From Bauldia sp965232525 (lineage in GTDB: Bacteria; Pseudomonadota; Alphaproteobacteria; Rhizobiales; Kaistiaceae), in the NCBI RefSeq assembly GCF_965232525.1, contig NZ_OZ246980.1, positions 806,001-870,000 of the forward strand: a DNA stretch of 64,000 nucleotides. The letters are read 5' to 3'. This document shows positions 35,185-43,143 of the stretch, in pieces. The notes beneath the pieces are model-generated. The model made no database searches. It had not been told where the DNA came from and saw only the letters and a program-made list of their open reading frames with translations. The position numbers and the translations under genes are program-made. Position 1 is the stretch's first letter. Each line of letters starts with the position of its first letter.

Positions 35185-36941
35185 GTCGCGGGTTCCTCTT
35201 CCGGCTCTTCCTGCCGGTCCTTGATCGCAGGCGCGGTCCCCGACTTCAGCACCTTACGCAATACATCCTCTTTCTGGCCAAATGCGGCCATGCCGCCATT
35301 GATCATCGCCAGTGCCATGTCGACGCCCTCCAGCGCGCTGGGGCGATGGGCCACCACAATAGCTATGCCGCCGCGCTGGCGAATCAAGCGGATCGCCTGT
35401 GTCAGGGCCGCATCGCCTTCGGCGTCGAGGTTGGAGTTCGGTTCGTCGAGCACCACCAGGAACGGGTCGCGGTAGAGCGCCCGCGCCAGCGCCACCCGCT
35501 GGCGCTGCCCCGCGGAAAGCGCCGCGCCGCCTTCGCCGATGTCGGTCGAATAGCCGTCCGGAAGCCGCAGGATCAGGTCGTGGACCCCGGCCGCCTGCGC
35601 AGCCTCCACCACAAGCTCCGGATCGGCATCGGGTTCGAAGCGCGAGATGTTCTGGGCCACCGTTCCGGCGAAGAGCTCCACGTCCTGGGGCAGGTAGCCG
35701 ATGTGCCGGCCCAGCGTGTCCGGGTTCCATTGTTCGAGCGCCGCGCCGTCGAGGCGGACCCGGCCGCGCGCCGGCGCCCAGGCGCCGATGATGACCCGCA
35801 CCAGCGAGGATTTGCCGGCGCCGCTCGGGCCAATGACGCCAAGGGCGCTACCGGCGTCGAGGTTGAAGGAGACATCGACCACCGACGGCCGCGAGGTGCC
35901 GGGCGGAACCACTGCGAGGTTCTCGACCGACAGGCCGGCCTTGGGGTCCGGCAGCGGCATCGGCTCCTCGGTATCCGGGAACTGGGCCAGGAGCCGCGTC
36001 AGGCGCGACCAGGCCTGGCGGCTGGCGACGAAGCCGCGCCAGTTGGAGACCAGTTGCTCGACCGGCTGCAGGGCGCGCGCGCTGAGGATCGACGCGGCGA
36101 TGATGATGCCGAAGGACGCACCGTGCTCGATCACCAGATAGGCGCCGAGCCCCAGCACCGCCGATTGGAACATCATTCGGAAGATCTTGGACGCACCGGC
36201 GAAACCGCCAGACGTCTCCAGCACCTTGAGGTGGCTGGCCTCGTAGATACGATTGACCTCGCCCCAGCGTTCGGCCAGCCGGCCGGCCATGCCGAGCGAG
36301 CGCAGCACCTCCGCGTTGCGGCGGCCGGCCTCGATCATGGCGTAGCGCTCGCTTCCCTTTTCCGAGGCATTGAGGCTCGCCTTGCGGACCGTCAGGTCGG
36401 TGGCAAGGGTCAGGAAGAAAATCACCACTGCGCCGAAGATCGTCGCGTAGCCGATCAGCGGATCGATCAGGAAGCAGATCAGGATTTGCAGCGGCAGGAA
36501 CGGCATGTCGGCGAAGGCCGCCGGGCCGCCGGAAGAGATGAAGTTGCGGATCTGGTCGAGGTCGCGCAAGGGCTGGAGCCCGTCGCCGGGAAGCGCATTG
36601 CGCAGCGGCATGGTGACCACCGCCTTGAACACCTTGGGATGGACTACCTCGTCCACATAGGCGCCAACCCGCACCAGGATGCGCTGGCGGACCTGATCGA
36701 AGAAGCCGAGCATGATGTAGAGGAACGCGGCGATTGCAGCCAGGCCAAGCAGCGTCGGGATGCTCTGGCTCGGCACGACGCGATCGTAGATCTGCAGCAT
36801 GAACAGCGGCCCGGTCAGGGTCAGGATGTTCATGATGCCGCTGAAGGCGACGATGCCGATCAGCGCGCGCCGACAATCATAAATCGCTGAAGCAAGCTCC
36901 GACCGCCCGGAGACGTCTGGTTCTTTCATTTTTGAAGCCAC
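35181..36941 (-). CDS. Type I secretion ABC transporter, permease/ATPase (PrtD-like)
   Basis: A 586-aa ABC exporter half-transporter. Six-helix membrane domain (about 20-310), then the ATPase: Walker A GPSGAGKSSLVRV, signature LSAGQRQRVALARAL, Walker B FLVVLDEPNSNLD and H-loop VAHRPSAL. It lacks an N-terminal C39 peptidase domain, so it resembles PrtD/AprD exporters of unprocessed C-terminal-signal substrates. The first start is a GTG at 36941, with an ATG at 36929 in frame. HlyD follows with four-base overlap. No RTX protein or protease gene is adjacent, so the cargo is unknown. Confidence 0.94.
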   Translation of the reverse strand: MASKMKEPDVSGRSELASAIYDCRRALIGIVAFSGIMNILTLTGPLFMLQIYDRVVPSQSIPTLLGLAAIAAFLYIMLGFFDQVRQRILVRVGAYVDEVVHPKVFKAVVTMPLRNALPGDGLQPLRDLDQIRNFISSGGPAAFADMPFLPLQILICFLIDPLIGYATIFGAVVIFFLTLATDLTVRKASLNASEKGSERYAMIEAGRRNAEVLRSLGMAGRLAERWGEVNRIYEASHLKVLETSGGFAGASKIFRMMFQSAVLGLGAYLVIEHGASFGIIIAASILSARALQPVEQLVSNWRGFVASRQAWSRLTRLLAQFPDTEEPMPLPDPKAGLSVENLAVVPPGTSRPSVVDVSFNLDAGSALGVIGPSGAGKSSLVRVIIGAWAPARGRVRLDGAALEQWNPDTLGRHIGYLPQDVELFAGTVAQNISRFEPDADPELVVEAAQAAGVHDLILRLPDGYSTDIGEGGAALSAGQRQRVALARALYRDPFLVVLDEPNSNLDAEGDAALTQAIRLIRQRGGIAIVVAHRPSALEGVDMALAMINGGMAAFGQKEDVLRKVLKSGTAPAIKDRQEEPEEEPAT

Positions 36942-37413
36942 CGGGGGTTGGGTCCTCGATCCTCAAAAGCGATCAAAGGACGAAGTCTATGGCACCCGAG
37001 TGTGAGGAAAATCAATGAAAAGAAAAAAATAGCTATGATCCGGGTCACAGGCGCTTAACGATAGTCTCGCTTTGTCGTGAGCGGAGACCTGAAAAAGCAG
37101 TGACCTGACCAATCACTTTACGCAGACCGGCGCCCTTCGGCTCGCGATTCTTTCTTGTAAAACAATCTGTTAGACATTCCGTCCGCAAAACTACACCTTC
37201 ACGGTACGACACAATCCTATGAGGCCAACCACCGGCCGGACCGGCGTTCGGTAGAGAACGCCGTCGACCGGCTCCGGCATCGTCTCGCCGACAAAGTCCC
37301 CAGATCTGGTGGGCTTCCCACGGGCGACCGTGATCGAAGATCGGACGCCGGTGCGGCGAATTCGGTCATGAGGGGGGTGGCAAATGTCGGAGTCCAGCCA
37401 CTAGGATCGGGCC
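36942..37413. other. 472-bp AT-rich divergent spacer
   Basis: The spacer between the type I secretion operon (minus) and the flavin-binding gene (plus) is visibly lower in GC up to about 37210. It contains a perfect hairpin CGGCGTTC/GAACGCCG at 37242-37263 and half copy C of the palindromic element at its right end. A loose minus-strand TTGATT-N18-CATAGA pair lies around 37012-36984 and might drive the secretion genes. No open frame with a ribosome-binding site is seen. Confidence 0.5.
37380..37404 (+). repeat. Half copy C of the palindromic element
   Basis: GCAAATGTCGGAGTC followed by cagCCACTAG matches the right arm of hairpin 2 of copies A and B with two changes in the outer arm (cagCC for gaaCC). 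The G-rich bases before it resemble part of the loop. The matching left arm and hairpin 1 are absent. Its last bases CTAG followed by GA create AGGA at 37403-37406, seven bases before the next gene's ATG. Confidence 0.85.
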
Positions 37414-37887
37414 ATGACCGACGGCGAGGCATTCGACGGACCCGGCATTGCCCGGGCGCTCGTTGACGACGCGGAGACTGCGGCTCTCGCCACCCTGGGT
37501 GACGATGGCGCGCCGTTCGCGTCGTTGGTGACGGTCGCCACCACCGCGCGACGCGAGCCGACACTGCTGCTCTCGGACCTCGCCGTGCACACCCGCAACC
37601 TTAAGCGTGACGCCCGCGCGTCCCTGTTGTTCACGATACCCAATGACGATGACACCGATCCGCTGACCCGGGCGCGCCTCACCGTGACCGGGACGATCGC
37701 CCCCGACCCGGACACCGCCTCACGCGACCGGTTTCTCCAGCGCCACTCGGAAGCGGCGGGCTACGCCGACTTCGGCGATTTCGCCTTCTACCGGCTGACG
37801 GTCGACCGAGGCCACCTGGTCGCCGGCTTTGGCCGCATCGTCGAGGTCAGTCGGGCGGACCTGCTGACGTCTCCGGTCGCCACATAA
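37414..37887 (+). CDS. Pyridoxamine 5'-phosphate oxidase-family (HugZ-like) flavin/heme-binding protein
   Basis: A 157-aa single-domain split-barrel protein. ETAALATLGDDGAPFASLVTVAT, LHTRNLKRDARASLLF-type segments and the late DFAFYRLTVDRGHLVAGFGRI stretch are characteristic of the PNPOx-like/HugZ group, which bind FMN or heme. True HugZ proteins carry a C-terminal extension with a heme ligand that is missing here, so it is probably a flavin-binding reductase-like protein. The AGGA ribosome-binding site is supplied by half copy C. It is convergent with pnp across a terminator. Confidence 0.85.
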   Translation: MTDGEAFDGPGIARALVDDAETAALATLGDDGAPFASLVTVATTARREPTLLLSDLAVHTRNLKRDARASLLFTIPNDDDTDPLTRARLTVTGTIAPDPDTASRDRFLQRHSEAAGYADFGDFAFYRLTVDRGHLVAGFGRIVEVSRADLLTSPVAT

Positions 37888-37919
37888 GAAAACGGCCGAC
37901 GCGAAAAACGCCGGCCGTC
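37887..37919 (-). terminator. Terminator of pnp
   Basis: Read on the minus strand ACGGCCGGCG, a loop of about eight bases, and CGTCGGCCGT form a near-perfect 10-bp stem followed by TTTTCTTA. It separates pnp from the convergent gene. Confidence 0.8.
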
Positions 37920-37947
37920 TCGAATCCTGCATCAAGTGGGTTGGCGA

Positions 37948-40101
37948 CTACCCGGCCGCTTCGGCCGCCTCGGGCTTATCGGCCGGCTTGTCCTGCTTGA
38001 TCTCTTCGCCGGTCTCCTGGTCCACCACCTTCATGGACAGGCGAACCTTGCCGCGCTCGTCGAAGCCGAGCAGTTTGACCCACACCTTGTCGCCTTCCTT
38101 GATCACGTCGGTGGTCTTGGCGACCCGGCCCTGGGTCAGTTGCGAGATATGGACCAGCCCGTCGCGGGCGCCGAAGAAGTTGACGAAGGCGCCGAAGTCG
38201 ACGGTCTTCACCACCGTTCCCTGATAGATCATGCCGACTTCCGGCTCGGCGGTGATCGACTTGATCCAGTTGAGCGCGGCGGTGATCGCCTTGCCGTCCG
38301 AGGACGCGACCTTCACCGTGCCATCGTCGGAGATGTCGATCTTGGCGCCGGTCTTTTCGACGATCTCGCGGATCACCTTGCCGCCGGTGCCGATCACGTC
38401 ACGAATCTTGTCGGTCGGGATATTGATGACCTCGATCCGCGGCGCGTATTCGCCGAGCTCGGTACGGGCTTCCGGCAGCGCCTTGGACATCTCGCCGAGG
38501 ATGTGCAACCGGCCCTCCTTGGCCTGATCGAGGGCGATCTTCATGATCTCCTGGGTGATGCCGGTGATCTTGATGTCCATCTGCAGCGAGGTGACACCTT
38601 CCGAGCTACCGGCGACCTTGAAGTCCATATCGCCGAGATGGTCCTCGTCGCCGAGGATGTCGGAGAGCACCGCGAACTGATCGTCTTCCTTGATCAGGCC
38701 CATGGCGATGCCGGCCACCGGCCGCTTGAGCGGCACGCCGGCGTCCATCAGCGACAGCGACGTGCCGCAGACCGTCGCCATCGACGACGAACCGTTGGAT
38801 TCGGTCACTTCCGAGACCACCCGCAGTGTGTAAGGGAACTCGTGGTGAGCCGGCAGAATCGGCCGTACTGCCCGCCAGGCAAGCTTGCCGTGACCGATCT
38901 CGCGACGACCCGGCGAGCCCATGCGACCGGTCTCGCCCACCGAATAGGGCGGGAAATTGTAGTGCAGCATGAAGGTTTCCTTGTAGGTCCCCTCCAGCGC
39001 GTCGATGAACTGCTCGTCGTCGCCGGTGCCCAGCGTCGCCACCGCCAGCGCCTGGGTTTCGCCGCGGGTGAACAGGGCCGACCCGTGGGTCCGGGGCAGC
39101 AGGCCGACCTCGGCGACGATCGGGCGAACGGTCCTGACGTCGCGGCCGTCGATGCGAATGCCACGGCTCAGAATGTCGCCACGGACGATCGTCTTCTCGA
39201 GCTTCTTGAACATGGCGCCGACAAGCTGCGGGGTCGGCCCGTCCTCGGCGCCTTCCGGCGCCAGCTCGGCGAGAAGCTTGTCGCGGACGGCACTGATCGC
39301 CGCGTGCCGCTCGGTCTTGACCGGCAGCGCATAGGCGACGCGCAGATCGTTTTCGGCGATGCCGCGGACCTGCTCGTAGAGGGCGGAATGGTCGTCGACG
39401 GTGAGGTCGCGCGGCTCCTTGGCGGCGCGCTCGGCGAGGCGGATGATCGCGTCGATCACCGGCTGGAAGCCCTCATGACCGGCCATCACGGCCCCGAGCA
39501 TCACGTCCTCGGAGAGCTCATAGGCTTCCGACTCGACCATCAGCACCGCGTCGGCCGTGCCGGCGACCACCAGATCGAGCTTCGATTCGGTCATCTCGTC
39601 GATCTGCGGGTTGAGGACGTAGTTGCCGTCGATGTAGCCGACGCGGGCGCCGCCGATCGGGCCCATGAACGGCAGTCCCGACAGGGTCAGCGCGGCGGAG
39701 GCCGCGACCATCGCGACGATGTCGGGATCGTTCTCCAGGTCGTGGCTGAGCACGGTCAGCACCACCTGGGTCTCGCATTTATAGCCGTCGGCGAACAACG
39801 GACGGATCGGCCGGTCGATCAGACGCGACGTCAGCGTTTCCTTTTCGCTTGGCCGGCCCTCGCGTTTGAAAAAGCCGCCGGGGATCTTGCCGGCGGCGAA
39901 TGTCTTTTCCTGGTAGTTCACGGTGAGCGGGAAGAAGTCGATCCCCGGGCGCTCCTCGCGAGCGCCGACGACCGTGGCGAGCACCGAGGTCTCGCCATAG
40001 GTGGCGAGGACGGCACCGTCAGCCTGCCGGGCTATCCGGCCGGTTTCGAGTACCAGCGGCCGACCGGCCCACTCGATTTCCTCGCGTTGAATGTCAAACA
40101 T
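37948..40101 (-). CDS. pnp: Polyribonucleotide nucleotidyltransferase (PNPase)
   Basis: A 717-aa PNPase, the phosphorolytic 3'-5' exoribonuclease of mRNA decay. Two RNase PH-like core domains are joined by a helical domain; the active-site ETNGSSSMATVC-like stretch (VTESNGSSSMATVCGTSLSL) is intact. A KH domain (IRDVIGTGGKVIREIVEKTGAKIDI) and an S1 domain (GMIYQGTVVKTVDFGAFVNF) follow. The C-terminal tail is short and acidic. It lies after rpsO, the near-universal arrangement, with a structured 160-base leader between them. Confidence 0.98.
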   Translation of the reverse strand: MFDIQREEIEWAGRPLVLETGRIARQADGAVLATYGETSVLATVVGAREERPGIDFFPLTVNYQEKTFAAGKIPGGFFKREGRPSEKETLTSRLIDRPIRPLFADGYKCETQVVLTVLSHDLENDPDIVAMVAASAALTLSGLPFMGPIGGARVGYIDGNYVLNPQIDEMTESKLDLVVAGTADAVLMVESEAYELSEDVMLGAVMAGHEGFQPVIDAIIRLAERAAKEPRDLTVDDHSALYEQVRGIAENDLRVAYALPVKTERHAAISAVRDKLLAELAPEGAEDGPTPQLVGAMFKKLEKTIVRGDILSRGIRIDGRDVRTVRPIVAEVGLLPRTHGSALFTRGETQALAVATLGTGDDEQFIDALEGTYKETFMLHYNFPPYSVGETGRMGSPGRREIGHGKLAWRAVRPILPAHHEFPYTLRVVSEVTESNGSSSMATVCGTSLSLMDAGVPLKRPVAGIAMGLIKEDDQFAVLSDILGDEDHLGDMDFKVAGSSEGVTSLQMDIKITGITQEIMKIALDQAKEGRLHILGEMSKALPEARTELGEYAPRIEVINIPTDKIRDVIGTGGKVIREIVEKTGAKIDISDDGTVKVASSDGKAITAALNWIKSITAEPEVGMIYQGTVVKTVDFGAFVNFFGARDGLVHISQLTQGRVAKTTDVIKEGDKVWVKLLGFDERGKVRLSMKVVDQETGEEIKQDKPADKPEAAEAAG

Positions 40102-40138
40102 GGTTCATCCTTTTGTCTATCGCGGTGAGGCGAAGGCG

Positions 40139-40252
40139 AGCCATGGACAAGACGGCAAGAGGCTCTCGCAGATGTGGGCGAAAGCATCTGGCGATCCTGC
40201 CATGGCTCCTTTCGGTCACGCGTGTCGGTGCGGCGGCCCCATGCCGCCGCAC
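40139..40252 (-). promoter_or_regulatory. Structured rpsO-pnp intergenic leader
   Basis: Two structures: a perfect 10-bp stem GTGCGGCGGC/GCCGCCGCAC at 40228-40252, and AGCCATGG (40139-40146) pairing with CCATGGCT (40200-40207) around an inner CAGATG/CATCTG stem (40169-40174, 40185-40190). In E. coli the same place holds RNase III-cut stems used for PNPase autoregulation; a similar role here is inferred. Confidence 0.55.
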
Positions 40253-40261
40253 GCCGGCGCC

Positions 40262-40531
40262 TTAGCGCCGCAGGCCGAGCCGACCGATCAGTTCGCGATA
40301 GCGGCTTGAATCGACATTGTTGAGATAGTCGAGAAGCCGGCGACGCTGGCTGACGAGCTTCAGGAGGCCCCGCCGGGAATGGTTGTCCTTGGCGTGGGAT
40401 TTGAAGTGCTCGGTGAGGTTGGCGATCCGTTCGGAAAGGATCGCGATTTGCACCTCCGCCGATCCGGTGTCACCGGGGCGGGTGGCGTATTCAGTGATGA
40501 GCGCCTGCTTGCGCTCCGGCGTAATCGACAT
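40262..40531 (-). CDS. rpsO: 30S ribosomal protein S15
   Basis: An 89-aa S15, a primary 16S rRNA binder of the small subunit. The N-terminus MSITPERKQALITEYA, GDTGSAEVQIAILSERI and the C-terminal RRRLLDYL and YRELIGRLGLRR are diagnostic. The ATG at 40531 is used; the frame open to 40603 adds residues outside the family. It lies between truB and pnp. Confidence 0.98.
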   Translation of the reverse strand: MSITPERKQALITEYATRPGDTGSAEVQIAILSERIANLTEHFKSHAKDNHSRRGLLKLVSQRRRLLDYLNNVDSSRYRELIGRLGLRR

Positions 40532-40990
40532 CGGATATCCTTTCAGTTGAGCCGGCATTGTCCTGCCGGCGGGAACGGCCGGTGCCGGGATGTCGTCCAG
40601 CACGGTCGGAAAAAAACGGCATTCGCTTCGTCACTATTGGTGCGAAACGCGTGTCGCGGGCGGACTATTAGCCGAATTCCTCGGCCAATACCAGCGAAAT
40701 GCTTGACCCTCAGATAGCCGGTCCCTCTGCGGTTTCAAGAGCATCACCCCCCTCCCTAACCCTCCCCCGTAAAGGGGGGGGGACGCGGTTCCATCGTGAT
40801 CACCGATCGTTGACAATCAGGCAGCCTTGCCGAAGACACGTCTCGTCATAAACCGCCGCCCCTCTCCACCCTTGCGGGGGAGACGGCGGAGCTTGGCGCC
40901 GCGCAGCGCGCCGTAGCGAAGCCAGAGGGGGGTAAGGCCACCTGACATCGGCCGAGTGACGCGGCGAAGTCATCCTACTCCAGCGAAAAC
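40532..40990. other. 459-bp truB-rpsO spacer with simple and dispersed repeats
   Basis: No gene is supported. It holds a C/G-rich block at about 40746-40791 (CCCTCCCTAACCCTCCCCCG, then a run of G), able to fold back on itself, and a copy of the CCCCTCT/AGAGGGG repeat at 40858-40933. The rpsO promoter is probably within about 40600-40700, where composition drops. Confidence 0.6.
40858..40933 (+). repeat. CCCCTCT...AGAGGGG intergenic repeat, copy 1
   Basis: A 76-bp sequence beginning GCCCCTCTCCACCCTTGCG, with GGAGACGGCGGAGCTTGG inside, and ending AGCCAGAGGGGGGT. The ends are complementary (CCCCTCT and AGAGGGG). The same sequence with a few changes is at 63728-63802, 23 kb away. Confidence 0.85.
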
Positions 40991-41908
40991 TCAGCCCCGA
41001 AACACCCGTTTCGGCTGGAACTCGCCCCCCTCGATCTCGCCGATCGCAATGGTCTGCCCGGCCTCGGTCGCCTGCGCGGGGCCGGCGGGCGGCAGCGTCG
41101 CGCCACGGATCAGGATCGACCGCCCGCGCATAATGTCGGCCGCCTCGTTACGGCTGACCGCGACCTCAGGCAGCCCGCCAAGCGCCGTACCGAGCGGCAT
41201 CAGGAACTGATCGAGGTCGGTCGCCGGACCGTCCTCGCGCGCCGCGATCAGGTCGTCGATGGTCACTGCCTCGTCCTCGACGAACGGACCGACCGCGCAG
41301 CGCCGGAGCACGGTGACATGCCCGCAGGTGCCGAGCGCGTGGCCGAGATCGCGGGCGAGCGCCCGGACATAGGTCCCCTTGCCGCACGCAGCCTCGAACA
41401 CCGCGTGATCGCGATCCGGGCAATCGACCAGGACCAGCCGGTCGATGGTCACCGGCCGTTCCTCGAGTTCGACCGCCTCCCCCTCCCGGGCGAGGTCATA
41501 GGCGCGGTTGCCTGCCACCTTGATCGCCGAAAACGCCGGCGGCCGCTGCATGATCTCACCGGTGAAGTCGCCGAGCGCGGCCGCGATCGCCGACTGGTCC
41601 GGCCGCAGGTCCGACGTGGACGTCACCGTACCGTCGGCATCGTCGGTGTCGGTTTCGGCCCCCCAGGCGACGGTGAAGCGATAGAGCTTGGTGCTGTCCT
41701 GAACGAACGGCACCGTCTTGGTGGCGTCACCGAGCGCGATCGGCAGGATGCCCGAGGCGAGCGGATCGAGGGTGCCGGCATGGCCGACCTTGGCCGCGTC
41801 GAACAGCCGTTTGACGGAGCCAACCGCCGCGGTCGAGGTCTGGCCGACCGCCTTGTCGAGGCACAACCAGCCCGAGACGGGCCGACCCTTGCGTTTACGG
41901 CGCGCCAT
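40991..41908 (-). CDS. truB: tRNA pseudouridine(55) synthase TruB
   Basis: A 305-aa TruB, which converts U55 of tRNA to pseudouridine. The catalytic Asp lies in KVGHAGTLDPLASGILPIA; GWLCLDKAVGQTS near the start and FSAIKVAGNRAYDLAREG are typical, and a C-terminal PUA-like tail is present. The stop of rbfA is two bases upstream of the ATG, so the two genes are tightly coupled. Confidence 0.97.
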   Translation of the reverse strand: MARRKRKGRPVSGWLCLDKAVGQTSTAAVGSVKRLFDAAKVGHAGTLDPLASGILPIALGDATKTVPFVQDSTKLYRFTVAWGAETDTDDADGTVTSTSDLRPDQSAIAAALGDFTGEIMQRPPAFSAIKVAGNRAYDLAREGEAVELEERPVTIDRLVLVDCPDRDHAVFEAACGKGTYVRALARDLGHALGTCGHVTVLRRCAVGPFVEDEAVTIDDLIAAREDGPATDLDQFLMPLGTALGGLPEVAVSRNEAADIMRGRSILIRGATLPPAGPAQATEAGQTIAIGEIEGGEFQPKRVFRG

Positions 41909-41910
41909 CG

Positions 41911-42333
41911 TCAGTCGTCCGGATCGAGGTCGCGCTTGACCGAGGGGTCGCGGAGCAGGGCGTCGATCTTGCCGCCTTCGTCAAACGAGCGATCGAGGCG
42001 GAAGCGCAGATCAGGGGCGTAGCGCAGATTAACCCGGCGGGCGATGTCGCCGCGCAGGAATTTGCGATTGCGCGCGAAGGCCGCGACCACATCCTCGCCG
42101 CCGACGCCGCCCAGCGGCATGACGAACACCGTTGCGATCTTCAGGTCCGGGCTCATCCGAACCTCGGGGACGGTGATGATGTACCCCTCGAGCGCGGGGT
42201 CGTGAACCTCGCCGCGCTGGAGGATGTCGGCGAGCGCATGGCGGATGAGTTCGCCGACCCGAAGCTGACGCTGTGAGGGGGCAGAGCTGCCGGAGTGTTT
42301 ATCGGTCCTCAACGTCGGAGGAGCCTTCCGCAA
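41911..42333 (-). CDS. rbfA: 30S ribosome-binding factor RbfA
   Basis: A 140-aa KH-fold RbfA, a late-stage 30S assembly and cold-adaptation factor. Core motifs: QLRVGELIRHALADILQRG, ITVPEVRMSPDLKIATVFV and the late LRYAPDLRFRLDRSFDEG. The longest frame begins at a TTG at 42333, overlapping the preceding gene; an internal TTG about ten codons later is an alternative. It is normally directly after infB; here two unfamiliar genes intervene. Confidence 0.93.
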   Translation of the reverse strand: MRKAPPTLRTDKHSGSSAPSQRQLRVGELIRHALADILQRGEVHDPALEGYIITVPEVRMSPDLKIATVFVMPLGGVGGEDVVAAFARNRKFLRGDIARRVNLRYAPDLRFRLDRSFDEGGKIDALLRDPSVKRDLDPDD

Positions 42334-42607
42334 GTATCCGTCGGACAGCCTTCTCGGCTCGGATCTCTATCTTGTCGTCCATAGCCTCACGAACGAAGGC
42401 AGTCAGCGTACGCAATTGCCCATTGTGTTCACTTAGCTGGCTTTGAAGCCGCAGCAACTGAACCCTCAAGTCGCGATTGTCTTCCCGCAGTCTTTGAACC
42501 GACTGCTCAAGTTTGACGACGTTGCGCGCGAAATCAAACGCCCGTCTCGGTGTCAGCCACTCCGGCCAAAAGCCGCCGGACCGCTCAGGGTCGGGCGTTT
42601 CAGCCAC
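42299..42607 (-). CDS. 102-aa predicted coiled-coil protein inserted between infB and rbfA
   Basis: Unrecognised. The start is a GTG at 42607, overlapping the stop of the upstream gene by eight bases (GTGGCTGA), which argues for coupled translation. After a short Trp/Pro-containing head (GFWPEWLTPRRAFDFARNV) the middle is a regular heptad-like helix (VKLEQSVQRLREDNRDLRV, then QLLRLQSQLSEHNGQL), so it probably oligomerises. The tail is charged. Its 3' end overlaps the rbfA start. Composition is clearly less GC-rich than infB. Confidence 0.75.
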   Translation of the reverse strand: MAETPDPERSGGFWPEWLTPRRAFDFARNVVKLEQSVQRLREDNRDLRVQLLRLQSQLSEHNGQLRTLTAFVREAMDDKIEIRAEKAVRRILAEGSSDVEDR

Positions 42608-43130
42608 CGACCAATGCCTCCAGGTCGGCCTGAAGCCGTCGTTGGTCCGCGTCTATCATACGACTTGTGTGATCAAACAATCTCGACGCGCGACCATTGT
42701 CAACGATGGCTTCTTCTGCTGCCTGGTTCGATCTTTCGAGGCTTCGGAGCGCCGCCAGCATCACATCATCAATCGCAAACGTATTGCTCTCCAAAGCTGT
42801 CGCGACGTCGGAATCCTGAGCATTGGCGAGGAACCCAGTGATGATCTCCACGCCTTCCTCCTCCTTAGGCTCCCCCGTCTTTTCGGCACCTAAGGTCTCG
42901 CCAATCGAGGCAATTCGCCGTTCGAGAACTTCCAGCACTTGCGAGACTTCGGCCAATTGTTGGTCTGGCGGCTCGCCGGGTGCGCTCGAAACCACAAGAT
43001 GACTAAGTGGAAACTCTTCCGTGCGAGGCCCGCCATCCTCCCCGAAGATCGCGCGAAGGATCTTCTCCTCAGCGGTTTCCCGCGCACGAGGATCATTCGC
43101 ACGACCGAGATAGCGTTTGGATTGCGCCAT
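42600..43130 (-). CDS. 176-aa unknown protein inserted between infB and rbfA
   Basis: Unrecognised. ATG at 43130 is preceded by GGAG eight bases upstream and starts 13 bases after infB stops; a GTG at 43139 is also in frame. The sequence is acidic and helical with no signal peptide or membrane helix: AQSKRYLGRANDPRARETA at the start, VSQVLEVLERRIASIGETL in the middle, and a C-terminal helix ending DLEALVGG. It and the next gene form a coupled pair; two sampled 60-base lines here are 50 and 57 % G+C against 73 % for one in infB. Confidence 0.75.
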   Translation of the reverse strand: MAQSKRYLGRANDPRARETAEEKILRAIFGEDGGPRTEEFPLSHLVVSSAPGEPPDQQLAEVSQVLEVLERRIASIGETLGAEKTGEPKEEEGVEIITGFLANAQDSDVATALESNTFAIDDVMLAALRSLERSNQAAEEAIVDNGRASRLFDHTSRMIDADQRRLQADLEALVGG

Positions 43131-43143
43131 GGGCCTCACTCCA

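Noticed and set aside
37936..40128. 730-aa open frame on the plus strand
   Set aside because: It is exactly antisense to pnp, His/Asp/Arg-rich as expected for a GC-rich shadow frame, and matches no protein family.
40746..40791. C-run/G-run block as a terminator for truB or rpsO
   Set aside because: It folds, but it lies upstream of rpsO with no T-run in a useful place, so it is treated as simple repeat sequence.
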